This document shows, one piece after another, positions 37,811 to 49,678 of a DNA stretch of 64,000 bases. Origin of the DNA: Paramecium octaurelia (Eukaryota; Ciliophora; Oligohymenophorea; Peniculida; Parameciidae); contig CAJJDP010000078.1 of the NCBI GenBank assembly GCA_905182995.1, positions 62,001 to 126,000 on the forward strand. The letters are read 5' to 3'. Each line of letters opens with the position of its first letter. The stretch's first letter is position 1. Below the pieces are notes generated by a model, which searched no databases, was not told where the DNA came from, and saw nothing but the letters and a program-made list of their open reading frames with translations. The position numbers and the translations under genes are program-made.

Positions 37811-37945
37811 AAGCGCGAAATTTTATAAATATTTTAATGATTATTTTAAATACTCCCTTACTAAATTTAGACACCAAAATTGTTATAATTGAAAACAAAT
37901 AGAATAACACTCTTGTCATTAACAATTAAGATATCTATATAAAAA

Positions 37946-39206
37946 TCAATATTGTTTATCCGCGTACAATCTTGGATCATAAAAGGCAATGTCTATCTCC
38001 CTCCCATCATACTTTTTATTTTACAACAGAATAATAGCAATCTTAGCAAATTGCTCATTCTCAAACTCAACAAAAACCTTTCCTATTCCTTCCTAATAAC
38101 CATCCTTCTTCCTTGGCACAACCATACTAATCAATCTGCCAATTTTCTCGATCTCCTTTTTTAAATCCTTAACGATAAAATTGTATTCATAATCGTCCTC
38201 AATGTTCTTAATTCTGACTGCATTATTAATCACCACAACACTACTCACTTTCATTTAGTTAATCTATTGTAATTTAGCTTCGAATGCTGATTGCTCTCCC
38301 AATGTAATAGTATCAATAATATAATCCTGAGTTGGAGTTGGCAATTGAGCATTCTTCTTAACCTGCAATAATCTGCCTCCAATGACTTTGTTATTCAACC
38401 CATTTACACAATTCTGTGTTTCCAAATCAGTTTCAAATTCACAGAAAGCAAAACCCTTACATACATTTTTTATGTCTCTAACAACATTTAATGATTTCAA
38501 ATTGCCATATTCACTCAGAATGTTAGCCAAAGCATCGTTGTCAGTGTCGGGTGCTAAGCCACAAACAAACAGTTTCTATGCAGGTTCTTTAGGTTGAATC
38601 TTGGGTACTTCCCTTTCCCCCTCAATACGTGGACTGATTTCATAATCTTTGACTCTCTTGAATTTGAGTGGCTTGCCTTGATAATTTATGGTATCTATTT
38701 GTAATGCTGCTTCTGTTTCTTCGATGCTTCTGAATTACACGAAACAATATTTCTGACCCGGCTGCAATTGCACTTGTATCACTGGATCTCCAGGGTCAAG
38801 TACAGCTCCATGAGATTCCATCTATTGTCTGATGTAATTGTGGAGATGATCCTTATCGACATTATCTGGCAGATTCCCCAAATAGAGTCGACTATTTTAA
38901 TCCAATTATATACACTGCATGAGGATAGTTTTTATGCAGATGTTGAGGTACTTTGTATGCTCCACTCTCACTCTTCTTAAAGGATGACAATTGCGGCAGA
39001 CTCGTAGGCTGAGGTGGTTGAGGTGGAGGCTCAGGAGGCTTCACTTTCTTTAATATTGGGATTTCCTATTTTTCTGGCCTTGGGCGATTTCTTTAAGAAT
39101 ATCACAATCCATTTTCTTACTTGTATTTCTTGGATATCTCTAATAGCTGCTCTAAATCACTACTGTCAGAATCGTCCACCTTCTTTTTTAATTTCTTTTT
39201 ATCCAT
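37946..39206 (-). CDS. U2AF2: U2AF large subunit (splicing factor)
   Basis: 402 residues. Recognises the 3' end of introns in the early spliceosome. RRM1 starts at RLYLGNLPDNV (about residue 89) with RNP1 KYCFVQF. RRM2 starts at KLFVCGLAPDTDNDAL (about 194) with RNP1 KGFAFCEFE. The C-terminal UHM has KVFVEFENEQFAKIAI and the RXF-like end YDGREIDIAFYDPRLY. The N-terminus is short and Lys-rich (MDKKKLKKKVDD) with a Pro-rich linker (PPEPPPQPPQPTS). No RS domain is seen. Introns at 39091-39120 (30 nt) and 38892-38913 (22 nt) give a frame of 403 codons. Confidence 0.95.
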
Positions 39207-39332
39207 TATTAATATTAATACTTTTTCATGAATTATCAAAATATTTGGCATCAGCTTCAAAATTGTATTATTGCAAACTGCCATAATTACTTCTTTCAAA
39301 AGATTAACATTTATATTTATATTATTTTATGT

Positions 39333-39884
39333 ATGTCTCTAACAAGGGAGAACTAAATCGATTCACCTTAGATGTCAACCTCCATGAAGCAGACGTGCTC
39401 TCCAGAGTCAATTACATCAACAGCACCATCCTGGCTAGATATCCAATTGAAAAGTAAAATCTCTGAATCTATTCAACCAAGACTGGAAGAGCAGAAACTG
39501 TTTTTCGACCCAACCAGTCTTGGTAGGTACAAGAATTATCGAGGAGCGTCCTCCAAGATAGCCAATTACATCAAGAATCTTGATCCCGTAGTGAGAGCAG
39601 CCTTTGTCGTAGAGAAATCTCCTCCTTCTATTAGATATAACTCCTCTCGCCACCCTAAAGCACAAGAGAAACTTAAACAGAAGATTGATAACTTGAACAA
39701 CTTCCAAAATGATGATTCAGGCATTAAATACTTTAATCAACATCGTCGCAGTTGCAGTCCAAGATTAAAGTTACCTGCCGTCTCTAAATACCACAAAAAA
39801 CCTCCAAAAATGCTTATAAATTCATACGAATCCAGAACTATCGATGCAAATAGCACCTTGTCTCATTCTGTACATAACCATTGA
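39333..39884 (+). CDS. Basic hypothetical protein, 183 residues
   Basis: Intron-free, notably GC-richer than its flanks. Start MSLTRENQIDSPQ at 39333; a second Met at 39372 is possible. Basic and Ser/Pro-rich, with IYKNLDPVVRAAF-like helix (YIKNLDPVVRAAFVVEK) and HRRSCSPRLKLPAVSKY. No known domain. Divergent from U2AF (126-bp gap). Confidence 0.75.
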
Positions 39885-40733
39885 ATTAATCATTTTATGA
39901 TCAAACTCAACCCTAAAACTATTAATTTCGTTTTATCAATTTTACATCAAATAACAAAATGTTCTCGCATTCAAGAGAAATTGCCTTTATAGTTCTAAAT
40001 TCTATTTTTTAATTTTATACTCAAATTTTATATCTTAAGCTACATAAATCATAATAATATTTTATGAGTAAATCGAAATTAATGTTTATCAAATAGAGTG
40101 TCATCTCATACTATTAGTGAACTAATTCATTAACGTTCTGATTAAAGGATTAATTTGAAAATAAATAGATATATCCTGAAAAATAACTATTTTAATTGAA
40201 GATCCCAAAATATCCTATTATTCTTCAGACTTGAACCTTTTAATGAAATCAAGATTATCTCGTGATCGTAAATAGGAAATAAGAAAAACTCTCAACTTTA
40301 TTCTATTTAAAAGATGAACATTATCCAATTTACTATAACAAGCATGTATTTTTATGCAATATTATATTTAGTTTTCATATTATGCTAAATTTAAAGACTC
40401 TTTTGAAACCTCACATCTGCTTTTCAATTTATTGATATTTTGTTACTGTGGGTGATGACCTACATAATTACTGTATGTGTTAAATCAAAATATGAAAAAT
40501 AGATTACTTTATATAAGAATATTTTAAAATTATAGTTAAAATTTTTTTCTTTATTTTTTGATCCTCCTTTCCCCTAAGATTTAATAGATTGTATTTATTA
40601 AAAATCCATAAATAGATCATTAAATTGTCTAATGAAGAATGGTTTTGTGAGTGCTTCATTGAATAGTATATAAAGAGGTGAAATTTAATAATATTTGTAT
40701 ACAAGATATAAATAATTATTTGTAAAATCTCTA
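39885..40733. other. 850-bp AT-rich gap
   Basis: No closed frame with protein-like composition on either strand; no repeat seen. It holds the promoter of the pseudokinase gene. Confidence 0.45.
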
Positions 40734-42772
40734 ATGGGTTCTTAAGAGAGTAAACAAGAAGGATTAATATAGGACTCGCGATATGGGAAGGCTACATTGA
40801 TTAGGAAATATAATTAGATTTGTGCGACGAGGAAAGTATTCATTTAGGATGGAAGTCAACATGATGAATTTGTAAAGAGAGCAAAGATTGAGCATCCTAA
40901 TTTAGTGAAAATATTGGAGAGTGGAATACAGAAGGAACAGGAATTGTGCACTACTTATCACATGATGTATATTATAAGCGAATATTATTCTACTTCATTT
41001 CACAAGGAGATTGCAAACAGAAGGGGTAGAGGAGCATTCTGGACAGAATAAGAACTATGGAACTAATTGCTGGGACTTGTTGATGTACTTTATCATTAAA
41101 TAATGAAGTTATTGATGAAAATGCAAGAAGCTCATTTGGTTCATTAGAATATAAGGCCATTGACTATCAGTTACATTAATGAAAACACTTTGAAACTGTG
41201 TGATAATTTATTTCAATCGACTGCGTTTCAAATGGCCTAACAGAATCCAGAGAATCAGAAATTATTTGAATTGTCACCAAAGTTATTGGAAGCAATCAAT
41301 TAGAACAATTAATTCCCTAGGCATAATCTATATAAGAGCGATGTGTGGAGTCTGGGAATGTGCATATTATAGGCCAGTTTGTTGGATTATTGTCGAGATT
41401 GTTTTGAGTAAGATCAATATCAATAATATTAGTTTTGAAAGAGGACGTGTTGATGTGTCTAGGAAACTAGCACTATTGAACAAGAATTATTCAATTAAGT
41501 ATGAGTAAGTGATTGTGGCCATGTTATCAATGGATGAAGAATCCAGACCTGATTTTAAACAATTAATGAGCTTTATGAAAGGCAATCCAGATGCAGGAAT
41601 ATCTAAATTCTTGGAGAACTCTGTGATTAATAGTTCGCGTATATGTTTAGATACTAATTCTCCTATGAAGTTAAAGGAAGACAGTTTACCAGAGCCATTG
41701 AATCAATTGAAAGAACAAATTGAAAGCAAGCCAAGCAAAAATATGGTCGAATTAGAGGAATTAAGGATTAAACCAAAGGTTGTGATCAAGAAGACTTAAA
41801 AGAAGGATTTGGGATTTTATAATTATTAGGAACAAATGGTCATAAGAGATCCAAGCAAATCTGCTATTTAATAATAGAATTTATATAGTTACGCTTCAGT
41901 TGATTATACATCCAATAAAAAATTAGTGAATTCGTCACTTTAATTTACTAATTCTTCTCCACAAACCAAACAATTTAATGATAAGGAGAAGATAGAATAG
42001 TTACTTGGATATGGGATGTAATCATATTCCATAGATTCTCTTATAATGCCAATTACGTCTATAAAACCCTAGATCTCCTTAGTGGAATCTTCTAAGCCTT
42101 TTTCTGCTGAAACTAGTAAAACTACGTAATAATCAAATCCTCGTGTAATCACTATAGATACTCACCCATCTTGTAATAGTATCCCATTGAGCTATACTGA
42201 AATACCAATTAGTTATATTGCAAAGAAGGACATCAATTATAGATAAGAAATGGAGTAGATGATTGAGTTGAATAGATCCAGATGTTTCAAAACTGAACAA
42301 TATTAAGATGGTTCATCATATGTTGGAGAAATGTATAATTAATTAAGAGATGGATTTGGAAAATATCAATTTGTAGAAGGGGGTTATTATGAAGGACAAT
42401 GGAAATAGAATAAAATGCATGGGTATGGAACTCTATTCTATGGAGTTGGTTAAAAGGCATATGAAGGACAATTTGAAAATGATTAATTCTCTGGGTTTGG
42501 AACCTTGTACAATAAAGAACCAACCAAACTGGATAGTCCATTTGATTGCTCTAATTTTGATCTCATTGGGAAGTAAGACTGAATGATAACTAATTAGTTA
42601 TTGGGTCAAGTATGTTGGCAACTTTTAGAATGAGTTGAAGGATGGTCAAGGAGCATTATACTTATCAAATGGCGAATGTTACAAGGGAGAATTCTATCAA
42701 GATTATGTTGATGGTCGTGGCACTTTTGGTTCAATTATTGGAGTTTGGCGTAAAAATTAATTGATTAAATGA
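40734..42772 (+). CDS. Pseudokinase-MORN repeat fusion protein
   Basis: 662 residues with introns at 41408-41432 and 42573-42597. Starts MGSQESKQEG, compatible with N-myristoylation. Residues about 10-300 follow the protein-kinase fold: HPNLVKILESG, SDVWSLGMCIL (subdomain IX) and EESRPDFKQLM (XI). The catalytic loop reads HQN (137-139) in place of HRD, and the DFG position reads CDN (about 156-158), so catalysis is unlikely. A 220-residue Ser/Lys linker follows. The last 130 residues hold MORN repeats: YVGEMYNQLRDGFGKYQF, YEGQWKQNKMHGYGTL, YEGQFENDQFSGFGTL and CYKGEFYQDYVDGRGT. Probably a membrane- or cytoskeleton-linked scaffold. Confidence 0.9.
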
Positions 42773-42790
42773 TATAACATAGTTTTGTTT

Positions 42791-43893
42791 TCATATTTGT
42801 TCTTCCTCTTCTTTCAGTTTCACCAACTCTTATTATTCTAATTACCTTCTCTTCACACCGTTCTTTGCTCTTTAACTCAAGAGACAGTAAAATGTTAAGC
42901 ACATCAAAATCAATGGGATTACAATATGTTTCAAGTAAGGAGCATTCTATTGTGACTACTTAAATTGATCTTAGCAATTGTATTTGGAGATGAATAATTT
43001 CTAATTGTTTTAATCAATAGTAATCAATTATTAAGTTAAAAAAGGCAATCCCAACTTTATACGATTGATCTTTGATCTGTAAAATGTGACAATCTCTCTT
43101 CCATCTATTAGTCTATAAGAGTAAGCATCCCTTTCCAATTTTATTTTCTCATCCTTTTCAAAAATCAACTCAATCGTCGGCAATCCCTTTGATTTATCCT
43201 TCACAATCAGATACTTTCCTTCCTCCTCCACGCCATACTCTTACAGATAGTCTCTCATCATTATATATTCGTTATCTGGTAATAAGATAAAGGGTTCCTT
43301 ACTATCGACATATGTGATATTGCCATATGTATCCACAACCATCTCATCATTTACTTTGATCATTCTCAAATCTACTTGGTAATTGGATTCGTTTGCCTTA
43401 TAATTCAATTCACTCAAATTAGGGTTCTTAAATTCTCTTGAAACGAACCCTCTCGTATAACCAAAACAAATGTGAAACACCTTTGACACAAATGGATTCT
43501 GGGGATACTTAGCTTTCATTATTTATAAATGCACATACCTCCCCTTTGTAATCCCAATCCCAAAATTTCAGATTCATTGGTGCTAGTATATATGATTGAT
43601 TCTGTTTCCTCTTCATTAAAAATGTCCACCAAGGTTATTTCGGATGATATCAATTAAGCATTTTCAACAATACAATCAGGAGAGCAATGTTGGCATTATA
43701 TTTGTTCTCCAAAAGGAGCTGAATTGCATCTGATTTTATCTCCTGCTTTACTTAAATAGCTCATTTCAGAATTCAAATCAACTGTCAAAGAACCTGATTC
43801 ATATTCTAATTGAAAATTTTGAGTTGCCTGTATTTGAGATATGGGATAAATATGAGATGCTAAAGTACTTGTTATAAAAAACAAAATTATCAT
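42791..43893 (-). CDS. Pepsin-fold membrane protein lacking both catalytic motifs
   Basis: 358 residues; intron at 43513-43538. Signal peptide MIILFFITSTLASH. The frame follows pepsin-like (A1) proteases: LTVDLNSEMSYL where family members have a VDTGSS motif, SEILGLGLQRG (the ILGLG turn), HICFGYTRGF, FILLPDNEYIMM where the second D[TS]G would lie, and LGLPFLTQQLITIDQNNQKL as the C-terminal strand. Both active Asp triads are thus replaced (DLN and LPD). A membrane helix (VIPLILMCLTFYCLL) and a Lys/Glu-rich tail end it. Likely a binding rather than cleaving protein. Ends 18 bp from the convergent pseudokinase gene. Confidence 0.8.
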
Positions 43894-43996
43894 TTATTAT
43901 TAATAAAGTTGTCAAATTATATTCAATAAATTATGAACAAAATCAATCTCACATATGTATTGTAGAAAACCAATTATTAAATAAGTATAATTTCTG

Positions 43997-45466
43997 ATGA
44001 TTGAACAAAAAAGTGAACTTCATTGCTCTGGAAATCATTCAAACGCAGAAATTATAATGGTCTCCTATGATCCAGCTCTTAAAAAGAATTAGAGATTGCT
44101 TTGTCAAAAATGCCTTGATTCTCTTCAAGTATCAACTAAAGTAGAGGGATTCAATAAAACTCTATCCACTATTAGGGACAATTATTAAAGCAGAGTCAAT
44201 TCATAGCAATTCTTAATAGAGAGGTCTATAAAGTTTATTGAACCTTTATAATAAGAAATATAATCTATTAGAGATATGTTTTTGAATAGTCTAGATGCAA
44301 TCATCAAATTCACTGCTGATTGGAAGATGGAGTTATAACAAATTTCCAAGCAACCAATGGTTCTTAGTTTCTTTGCTGGATTAGAATCATTAGTGTATAG
44401 ATAATAGGATAATATGTAATAAGTGATATTAGATCAAATTAACAAATTGAATCAAACCTACTCAAAATCAATCATCAACTAATTATCAATAATTAAGGAA
44501 GACCCATTCAAAGAAATAGAATTAAAATTGAACAATTTTGAAAAAATGCTGAACAATGAATTTCTTCATTCTGATTTTGATGATTAAATTAATAATAATA
44601 AAACTCCAATTTCAATAAACTTGAAAGAGATTAAAAGTGTAGAGTCAGAAAAAGGAATATCACATATTATTTTTGATAAGACAGGATCGATGATGATTAC
44701 AATCAAAGAAGGTAAAATAGGAGTCTGGAATTTTGCTAATGGCAATTTGGAATAGTAAGCTTCCTGGGTTGTTCACAAGTCACAAATTAAGTGTGCAGTT
44801 CTACCATGCAATTAAAATCCTTGCATTCTAACAGCTGCAGACATGACAATTAAAATTTCCTAAAGAATTAATGAAATATATTGGAAAAGTGATTTTGAAT
44901 CTTAAAAACTTGATAATTGCATTGGTTGCATGATTATTAACAGAAATGAGGATTATCTCTTTATTAGTTGCGAAAATGTTATAAGCATTTGGAGACTGAA
45001 TTATACGCAAAAGAAATGGTTGACTTTTTAATATTCTTTGAAATAACACAAATGGGCAATAAATGCTATGAGTATTAATAAATCTGAAAACAAATTGGTA
45101 TCATGTAGCAAAAATAAATAACTCATCATTTGGGGTTTAAATAGAAATAATCAATGGGAATACAAATATGATGTTAAATAATCAATTTTAGATATTGGGA
45201 ATGCTCTCTGCTTTCTAAAAGATTCTTAGTTTATTTTAGTTTCAGGAGAGTTAGATGCTCAAGATAATGTTTATGTCTATGAAGAATAGAATGAGCAATT
45301 TTAAGAGGTTTTAAAAAAGACTCTTAAATTACCAAAGATCAAAGAGGATTCCTCCATTTCGCCAATAGTGTATATAGATCAATAGAAGAACATACTCTTA
45401 ATCTCATAAAAAAACAATCTCTATTTAATATTAGAAAAGAGTGACGGAAGCTGTGTTATTTCATGA
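43997..45466 (+). CDS. Cys/His module + coiled coil + WD40 protein
   Basis: 489 residues, intron-free. The N-terminal module C10-x3-H14...C36-x2-C39 with SYDPALKKNQRLLCQKC matches the tandem pair at 18936-20606. A helical region follows, then WD-type repeats from about residue 220: ISHIIFDKTGSMMITIKEGKI-type strand starts with GVWNF, TIKISQR, ISIWRL, HKWAINAMSINKSENKLVSC with LIIWGL, and LVSGELDAQDNVYVY. At least five blades are visible, so the propeller may be completed by weak repeats. It belongs to a type common in Paramecium. Partner unknown. Confidence 0.85.
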
Positions 45467-47476
45467 TCTCTATGATTAACATTACTTTTAGAATCACTAC
45501 TGTTAAGAAATGAGTTATCATTTCTTTCGAAAGTATTAATCATTTCTTAATTCTTTGAGTCTTTTTGACATTTATTTTTTTTAGCTATCAAGTGCAATTA
45601 GTATAATAAAAATTATTAGACCTTTTAGCATAATCAAAGTTAGAATTCTAAACATCAGACTTTTGACTAAATTTGAAATAATAACTAAGCAATAGGAATT
45701 TGTATCTCTTGGTGTTTTAAAGTGAGGTTTTCCATTCTATAGCATTTCTTGCATTAAGATTATATCAGGATTTCAGGAGCATGTAATCAAGAGTTCTACA
45801 TATTCCCTTTTTTTCTCTTCAAAATTCAAATATAGGGGCCAAACCAAAAACTCTCTCTAATATATTTCAACACTTTAAATAGTTCATTATTTTTGGGCAA
45901 TCATCTATTTAGCATGGATATACTCAAATGTTTTAATCTTTTATATCAAAATATCATTGAACTTTAGAGTTGTATGATCTACCACTACTTATGATTAATC
46001 TAAGAATACATCTTATTATCTCTATAAATATATTGCTACTTTTACAATTCATAAAGTATTCCCCACACTCATAAACTTGAGCAAGACTCCAAAAATTATT
46101 AATAAATTCATTCCATTAATCTATTTCAATCCATTTTTAGAGTATAGTAGTTTTTCTACTATCTAGATCTATCCACCAATTTTGAAAAGTACTTTTCCTT
46201 GCCAGAAAGTTAACCATTTCCCAATTTTCTTCTTATTGTTTCCATCCAGCTATCAATGAATAAACTAATTGGCATTTTTCCTCTAAAATCAAAATCTACA
46301 ATAGAAATTAAGGCCACTTGATAAAATGCTGCTCATAAGATAGTTTCTGCAAGACAATTATTTCTCCTTACTTGTAAATTTTATCCATGTTTGAAATATA
46401 TAAATTACTCAAATGAAAAACTCAAGATGAAAATTAGTCATATTCTACATTGCCATGGTTAAGTGTTTAGCTCACATTTTAATCATAGATACATTTTTGC
46501 CACAATTTTAAGGGAAACGATTAAAAAAAACTCTGAATTTTTTCTACATTCTATAGTAAATGGATAGGAAATAACAAGAATAAGCAATAATTATATATAT
46601 ATTATTAATTTCTATAGCCAAATAATACACTATTAAATAAGAAATATCTTCCCTTTCTATAGTTTATACGATGTTAGAAGGCTACTATCGATAACAGATT
46701 ATAGCATCAAAACTGAAACAAGATAATCTTGAGGGGTAAAGTGATTATTTTTCAAATATAGACTTATTAATGAATTTTTTTTAAATCACTTATTGCAACC
46801 TATATTAGTAATGTATATTATGGTTTTTAATTATACACTATTACGTTAAAAAAATTGACAGAACGATAATCAAGATTTCATTTGATGAATTCACCTTAAA
46901 AATAATAAAACTAACAAAATGTATTTTAGTTGAAGCCATTTTAGCAGGTTTTTATTTTAGCAATCAGTGTTGGATTAATTTAGATAAAACTAGAGGTCAT
47001 CATCTTGTTAAGACACTTCAAATAGTAGGAGAAAAGCTACATTTTAAAACTAATCAAGTTCAAAGAAAAAAAAATAGATACTCTTAAAAGCGCTTATATT
47101 CAAAAACCTATGAGATTATGTGATTATGTTAACTAACTCTAGGAAAAAACAAAATGGATAATACTGGAATACTGGAAAACTACCAGAACTAACTTTTTTA
47201 ATTTTATAATATTATTATTAGTTTGGTACCCATCCATTTTGTTTTGTTTGCCATTTTGCTAACAATTTAATGAAGATTAGTAGCAATTATCCTATGAAAA
47301 CTGCATTCATTCCTTACGTAAAAGATCTTACTCAATTCGAATTATTTTTTATGAAAGGATATTTCAAAGTCTTAATTCACTAATAGAAAGATTTACATAA
47401 TTAAACCTTGAATAAATAATGCTATTTATATTTAAAGATTTTTATTTTTTAATTTAATCTCATTTATTATAATTTT
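45467..47476. other. 2-kb gap with coding traces
   Basis: No closed gene is supported. Traces: a minus-strand START-like piece at 46126-46332 and an open plus-strand frame at about 46770-47120 (KLTKCILVEAILAGFYF), whose length is within chance for a one-stop code. The rest is AT-rich. Confidence 0.4.
46126..46332 (-). pseudogene. Possible START-domain remnant
   Basis: Open frame closed by TGA at 46126-46128, reading FYQVALISIVDFDFRGKMP, ISLFIDSWMETIRRKLGN and YFSKLVDRSRQQ. The pattern of a beta strand, a short turn with Pro, then a long amphipathic helix resembles the C-terminal end of START lipid-transfer domains. A TGA just upstream and no obvious start suggest a truncated or decayed gene. 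Weak call. Confidence 0.25.
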
Positions 47477-48416
47477 TCACATTACAATACTAAGAATTAT
47501 ATCAACTGCTCTGACTAATGGTTGAACAATAAGACCATTAAGTAACAAAGATGTAATCTAATAGTCTTCAGGTTATAAATTTAATCTCTAAATAATATTT
47601 AAAGAAATTTTACTTTGCTGTCCATAATGAAGCTTGATTCCAAAAGTAAATAGAATCCATAAAACATACTGATAACGGTACCTTACAAAAAGATACCAAA
47701 TAAAACTGATTTAATCGGTACAAACACTACTGCTAACAATATGGGTGGGACAATAACAACAATTGTTTTGCCTATAAAATATGAAATGGTTTATACATAT
47801 GCAAGAAATCTCTCTTCTGTTGCAATAAGCAATATTTAAAAAAACTAAGATTAGAAATAAACTAGTCAAAATTTCCCAAACCCCCATTGAATGCATATGG
47901 TAAATCATAAAAGCGAATATAGCCGAAAATGTAAATCCATAGAATAATGGGTAGAAAATTAATATTAGATATTTTATGGGACCCTATAATAGATCATTTG
48001 ATGTTACTTTTCTTACAGTGCTTCCTCCAAAGTAGATTGCGAATGAAAATATTATTGAGACAACTAAAGAAACATAAAACAACCAGTTTGGTGTTACTAC
48101 ACAATATTCTGAGTTTCTTTCACCACAGTCTTATTCAGTCACCAACCAATTTATCAATCCTGCATAAAATGTTAGAATAATCATGAATAAATTGTATAGG
48201 AATTATCCAATCAAAGAGCAATACATTTTCTTTAAAAATTCACCTCTAACATAGGGATCAGAAAAATCAGCTGAATCTAAAAGATATATGAAATTAAAAA
48301 CATATAGCTTGATTCGTACTCTCTGCAATTCCTTTTGATGTTTCAAGTGGCTAGATATTGAAACTTTATTGTGAAGTATTCTAATCCGCCAAATCATTGT
48401 TAGAATTATTGTTCAT
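47477..48416 (-). CDS. TMBIM / Bax inhibitor-1-like membrane protein
   Basis: 287 residues. A polar N-terminal segment (MNNNSNNDLADQNTSQQ, about 55 residues) is followed by the family entry motif SADFSDPYVRGEFLKKMY and seven hydrophobic helices, including FLYNLFMIILTFYAGLI, WLFYVSLVVSIIFSFAI, YLILIFYPLFYGFTFSAI and TIVVIVPPILLAVVFV, ending NGLIVQPLVRAVDIILSIVM. Lifeguard/TMBIM proteins sit in Golgi or ER membranes and modulate calcium leak and cell death. Three introns (48277-48301, 47772-47796, 47588-47613) give 288 codons. The first intron decides the N-terminus: the unspliced frame starts at 48397 with an unrelated sequence. Confidence 0.85.
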
Positions 48417-49039
48417 AAGGTTAGAATACTAAAAATATTGAACTTTGGCAAAACAAATACTCATTTAATATTCAAATCTTTCATATTTTCTGATGAATTC
48501 TGACTTGTTTTTAAATTATTTTATGCTGAATTAATAATGGGTACTATGTTTTTTCACATTTATTCCACAAGTATAAACCTATAATCAAATTAAAACTATG
48601 TTAGAAGTGATTGAATTGAATACTTGATAAGTAGATCTAATTATTATTTTTATTTAATAGAATTATGATTAATAATTCACATTTGATAAATAATTATTGT
48701 TTAATTAAATATAAATAAGAATAATATCTGATTCTCTTTTAAATTTGCTAGCTCAATAAAATTTAATTTATTTATTGAAAATCTATCCTTTTTCCAGATC
48801 GCTTCATCACTTATTTTCTCTTCATCCTTTATTTTCTGTATCTATTCCAACTTTCACTGACATATATTAATTAACAATTTCTCTGCAATCATTAAAAATC
48901 ATACGAATAAAATAAGTTTGATTCGTTAGAATGAATTTGATTTTGTTTTAAATCAAATCCTAAAACTCTGTAATTAGGTCTTGTTATAAGCATTCCTAAC
49001 TATACTATGTTTATCATCCGATATGAATGCTTATGACGT
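48417..49039. other. AT-rich gap, nothing recognised
   Basis: Promoter side of the TMBIM gene. No closed frame or repeat was seen. Confidence 0.45.
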
Positions 49040-49678
49040 ATGAATTTGAAGTCCTAAATTCAAGATTATGTCAAAATACCCTATCAGAATGCTCTTTAGA
49101 CTAGACAGTTATATGAATTAAAATAATAAGTTTGTTTTATATATAAAAATTAGGTTGAGTTTAAAGAAGTTTTAAATTTAATTGCAAACCAAGTAGAATC
49201 AACCGATTACATGTATATAATCTAGAAATTTTTATTTATCTCAGCAAACACAAGTAACTGAATAGGAGCAATCCAGTTATTGGTTCACAAGAACCCCTTT
49301 TACTCAAATCTGGCTTTAAAAGGGTAAGTTGGGTAACAAATTAAATGGATAAATACAGTGTATTTATATATTTGAGGAATTATAAACTTTAAGGAACTAA
49401 TTGCCAGCTAACTTGATCCTTGCTTTTTTTTGAAAAATAATTCCAATCAACGTATTTGCATTCAATAACTTTCTTAAAAAATATCTTATCACAAGGTTTT
49501 TACATAGAAATATGGCTTAAGATCTGAAGTTTATAATTTTTTAGAGCATTAGACGCTTTTTTCTTTCAATTTTTAAATTGACATAATTCCATATTTAATA
49601 GCCTTAAGTTATTTTACAAAGAGTGCTTTAAGCTTTAGATTAGCAGAATAACTACCATATACTCTATTAACATATTGA
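49040..49678 (+). CDS. Unrecognised protein, 193 residues (probable)
   Basis: With introns at 49254-49276 (23 nt) and 49360-49393 (34 nt) the frame is exactly 194 codons from ATG to TGA. It reads YVKIPYQNALQTRQLYELKQ, VEFKEVLNLIANQVESTDY, ELIASQLDPCFFLKNN and IIPYLIALSYFTKSALSFRL. Residue use is protein-like and helical, with no known motif. The second intron is at the long end of the local range, so the model is less sure than most. It may also be a piece of a larger, decayed gene. Confidence 0.5.

Noticed and set aside
46771-47120. 117-codon plus-strand frame as a gene
   Set aside because: With TGA as the only stop in such AT-rich DNA, open runs of this length arise often; it has no motif, splice support or composition signal.
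49254-49320. GGTTCACAAGAACCCC segment that looks like a tRNA T-arm
   Set aside because: No acceptor stem, D-arm or anticodon arm can be drawn around it; it is explained better as coding sequence of the 49040-49678 gene.
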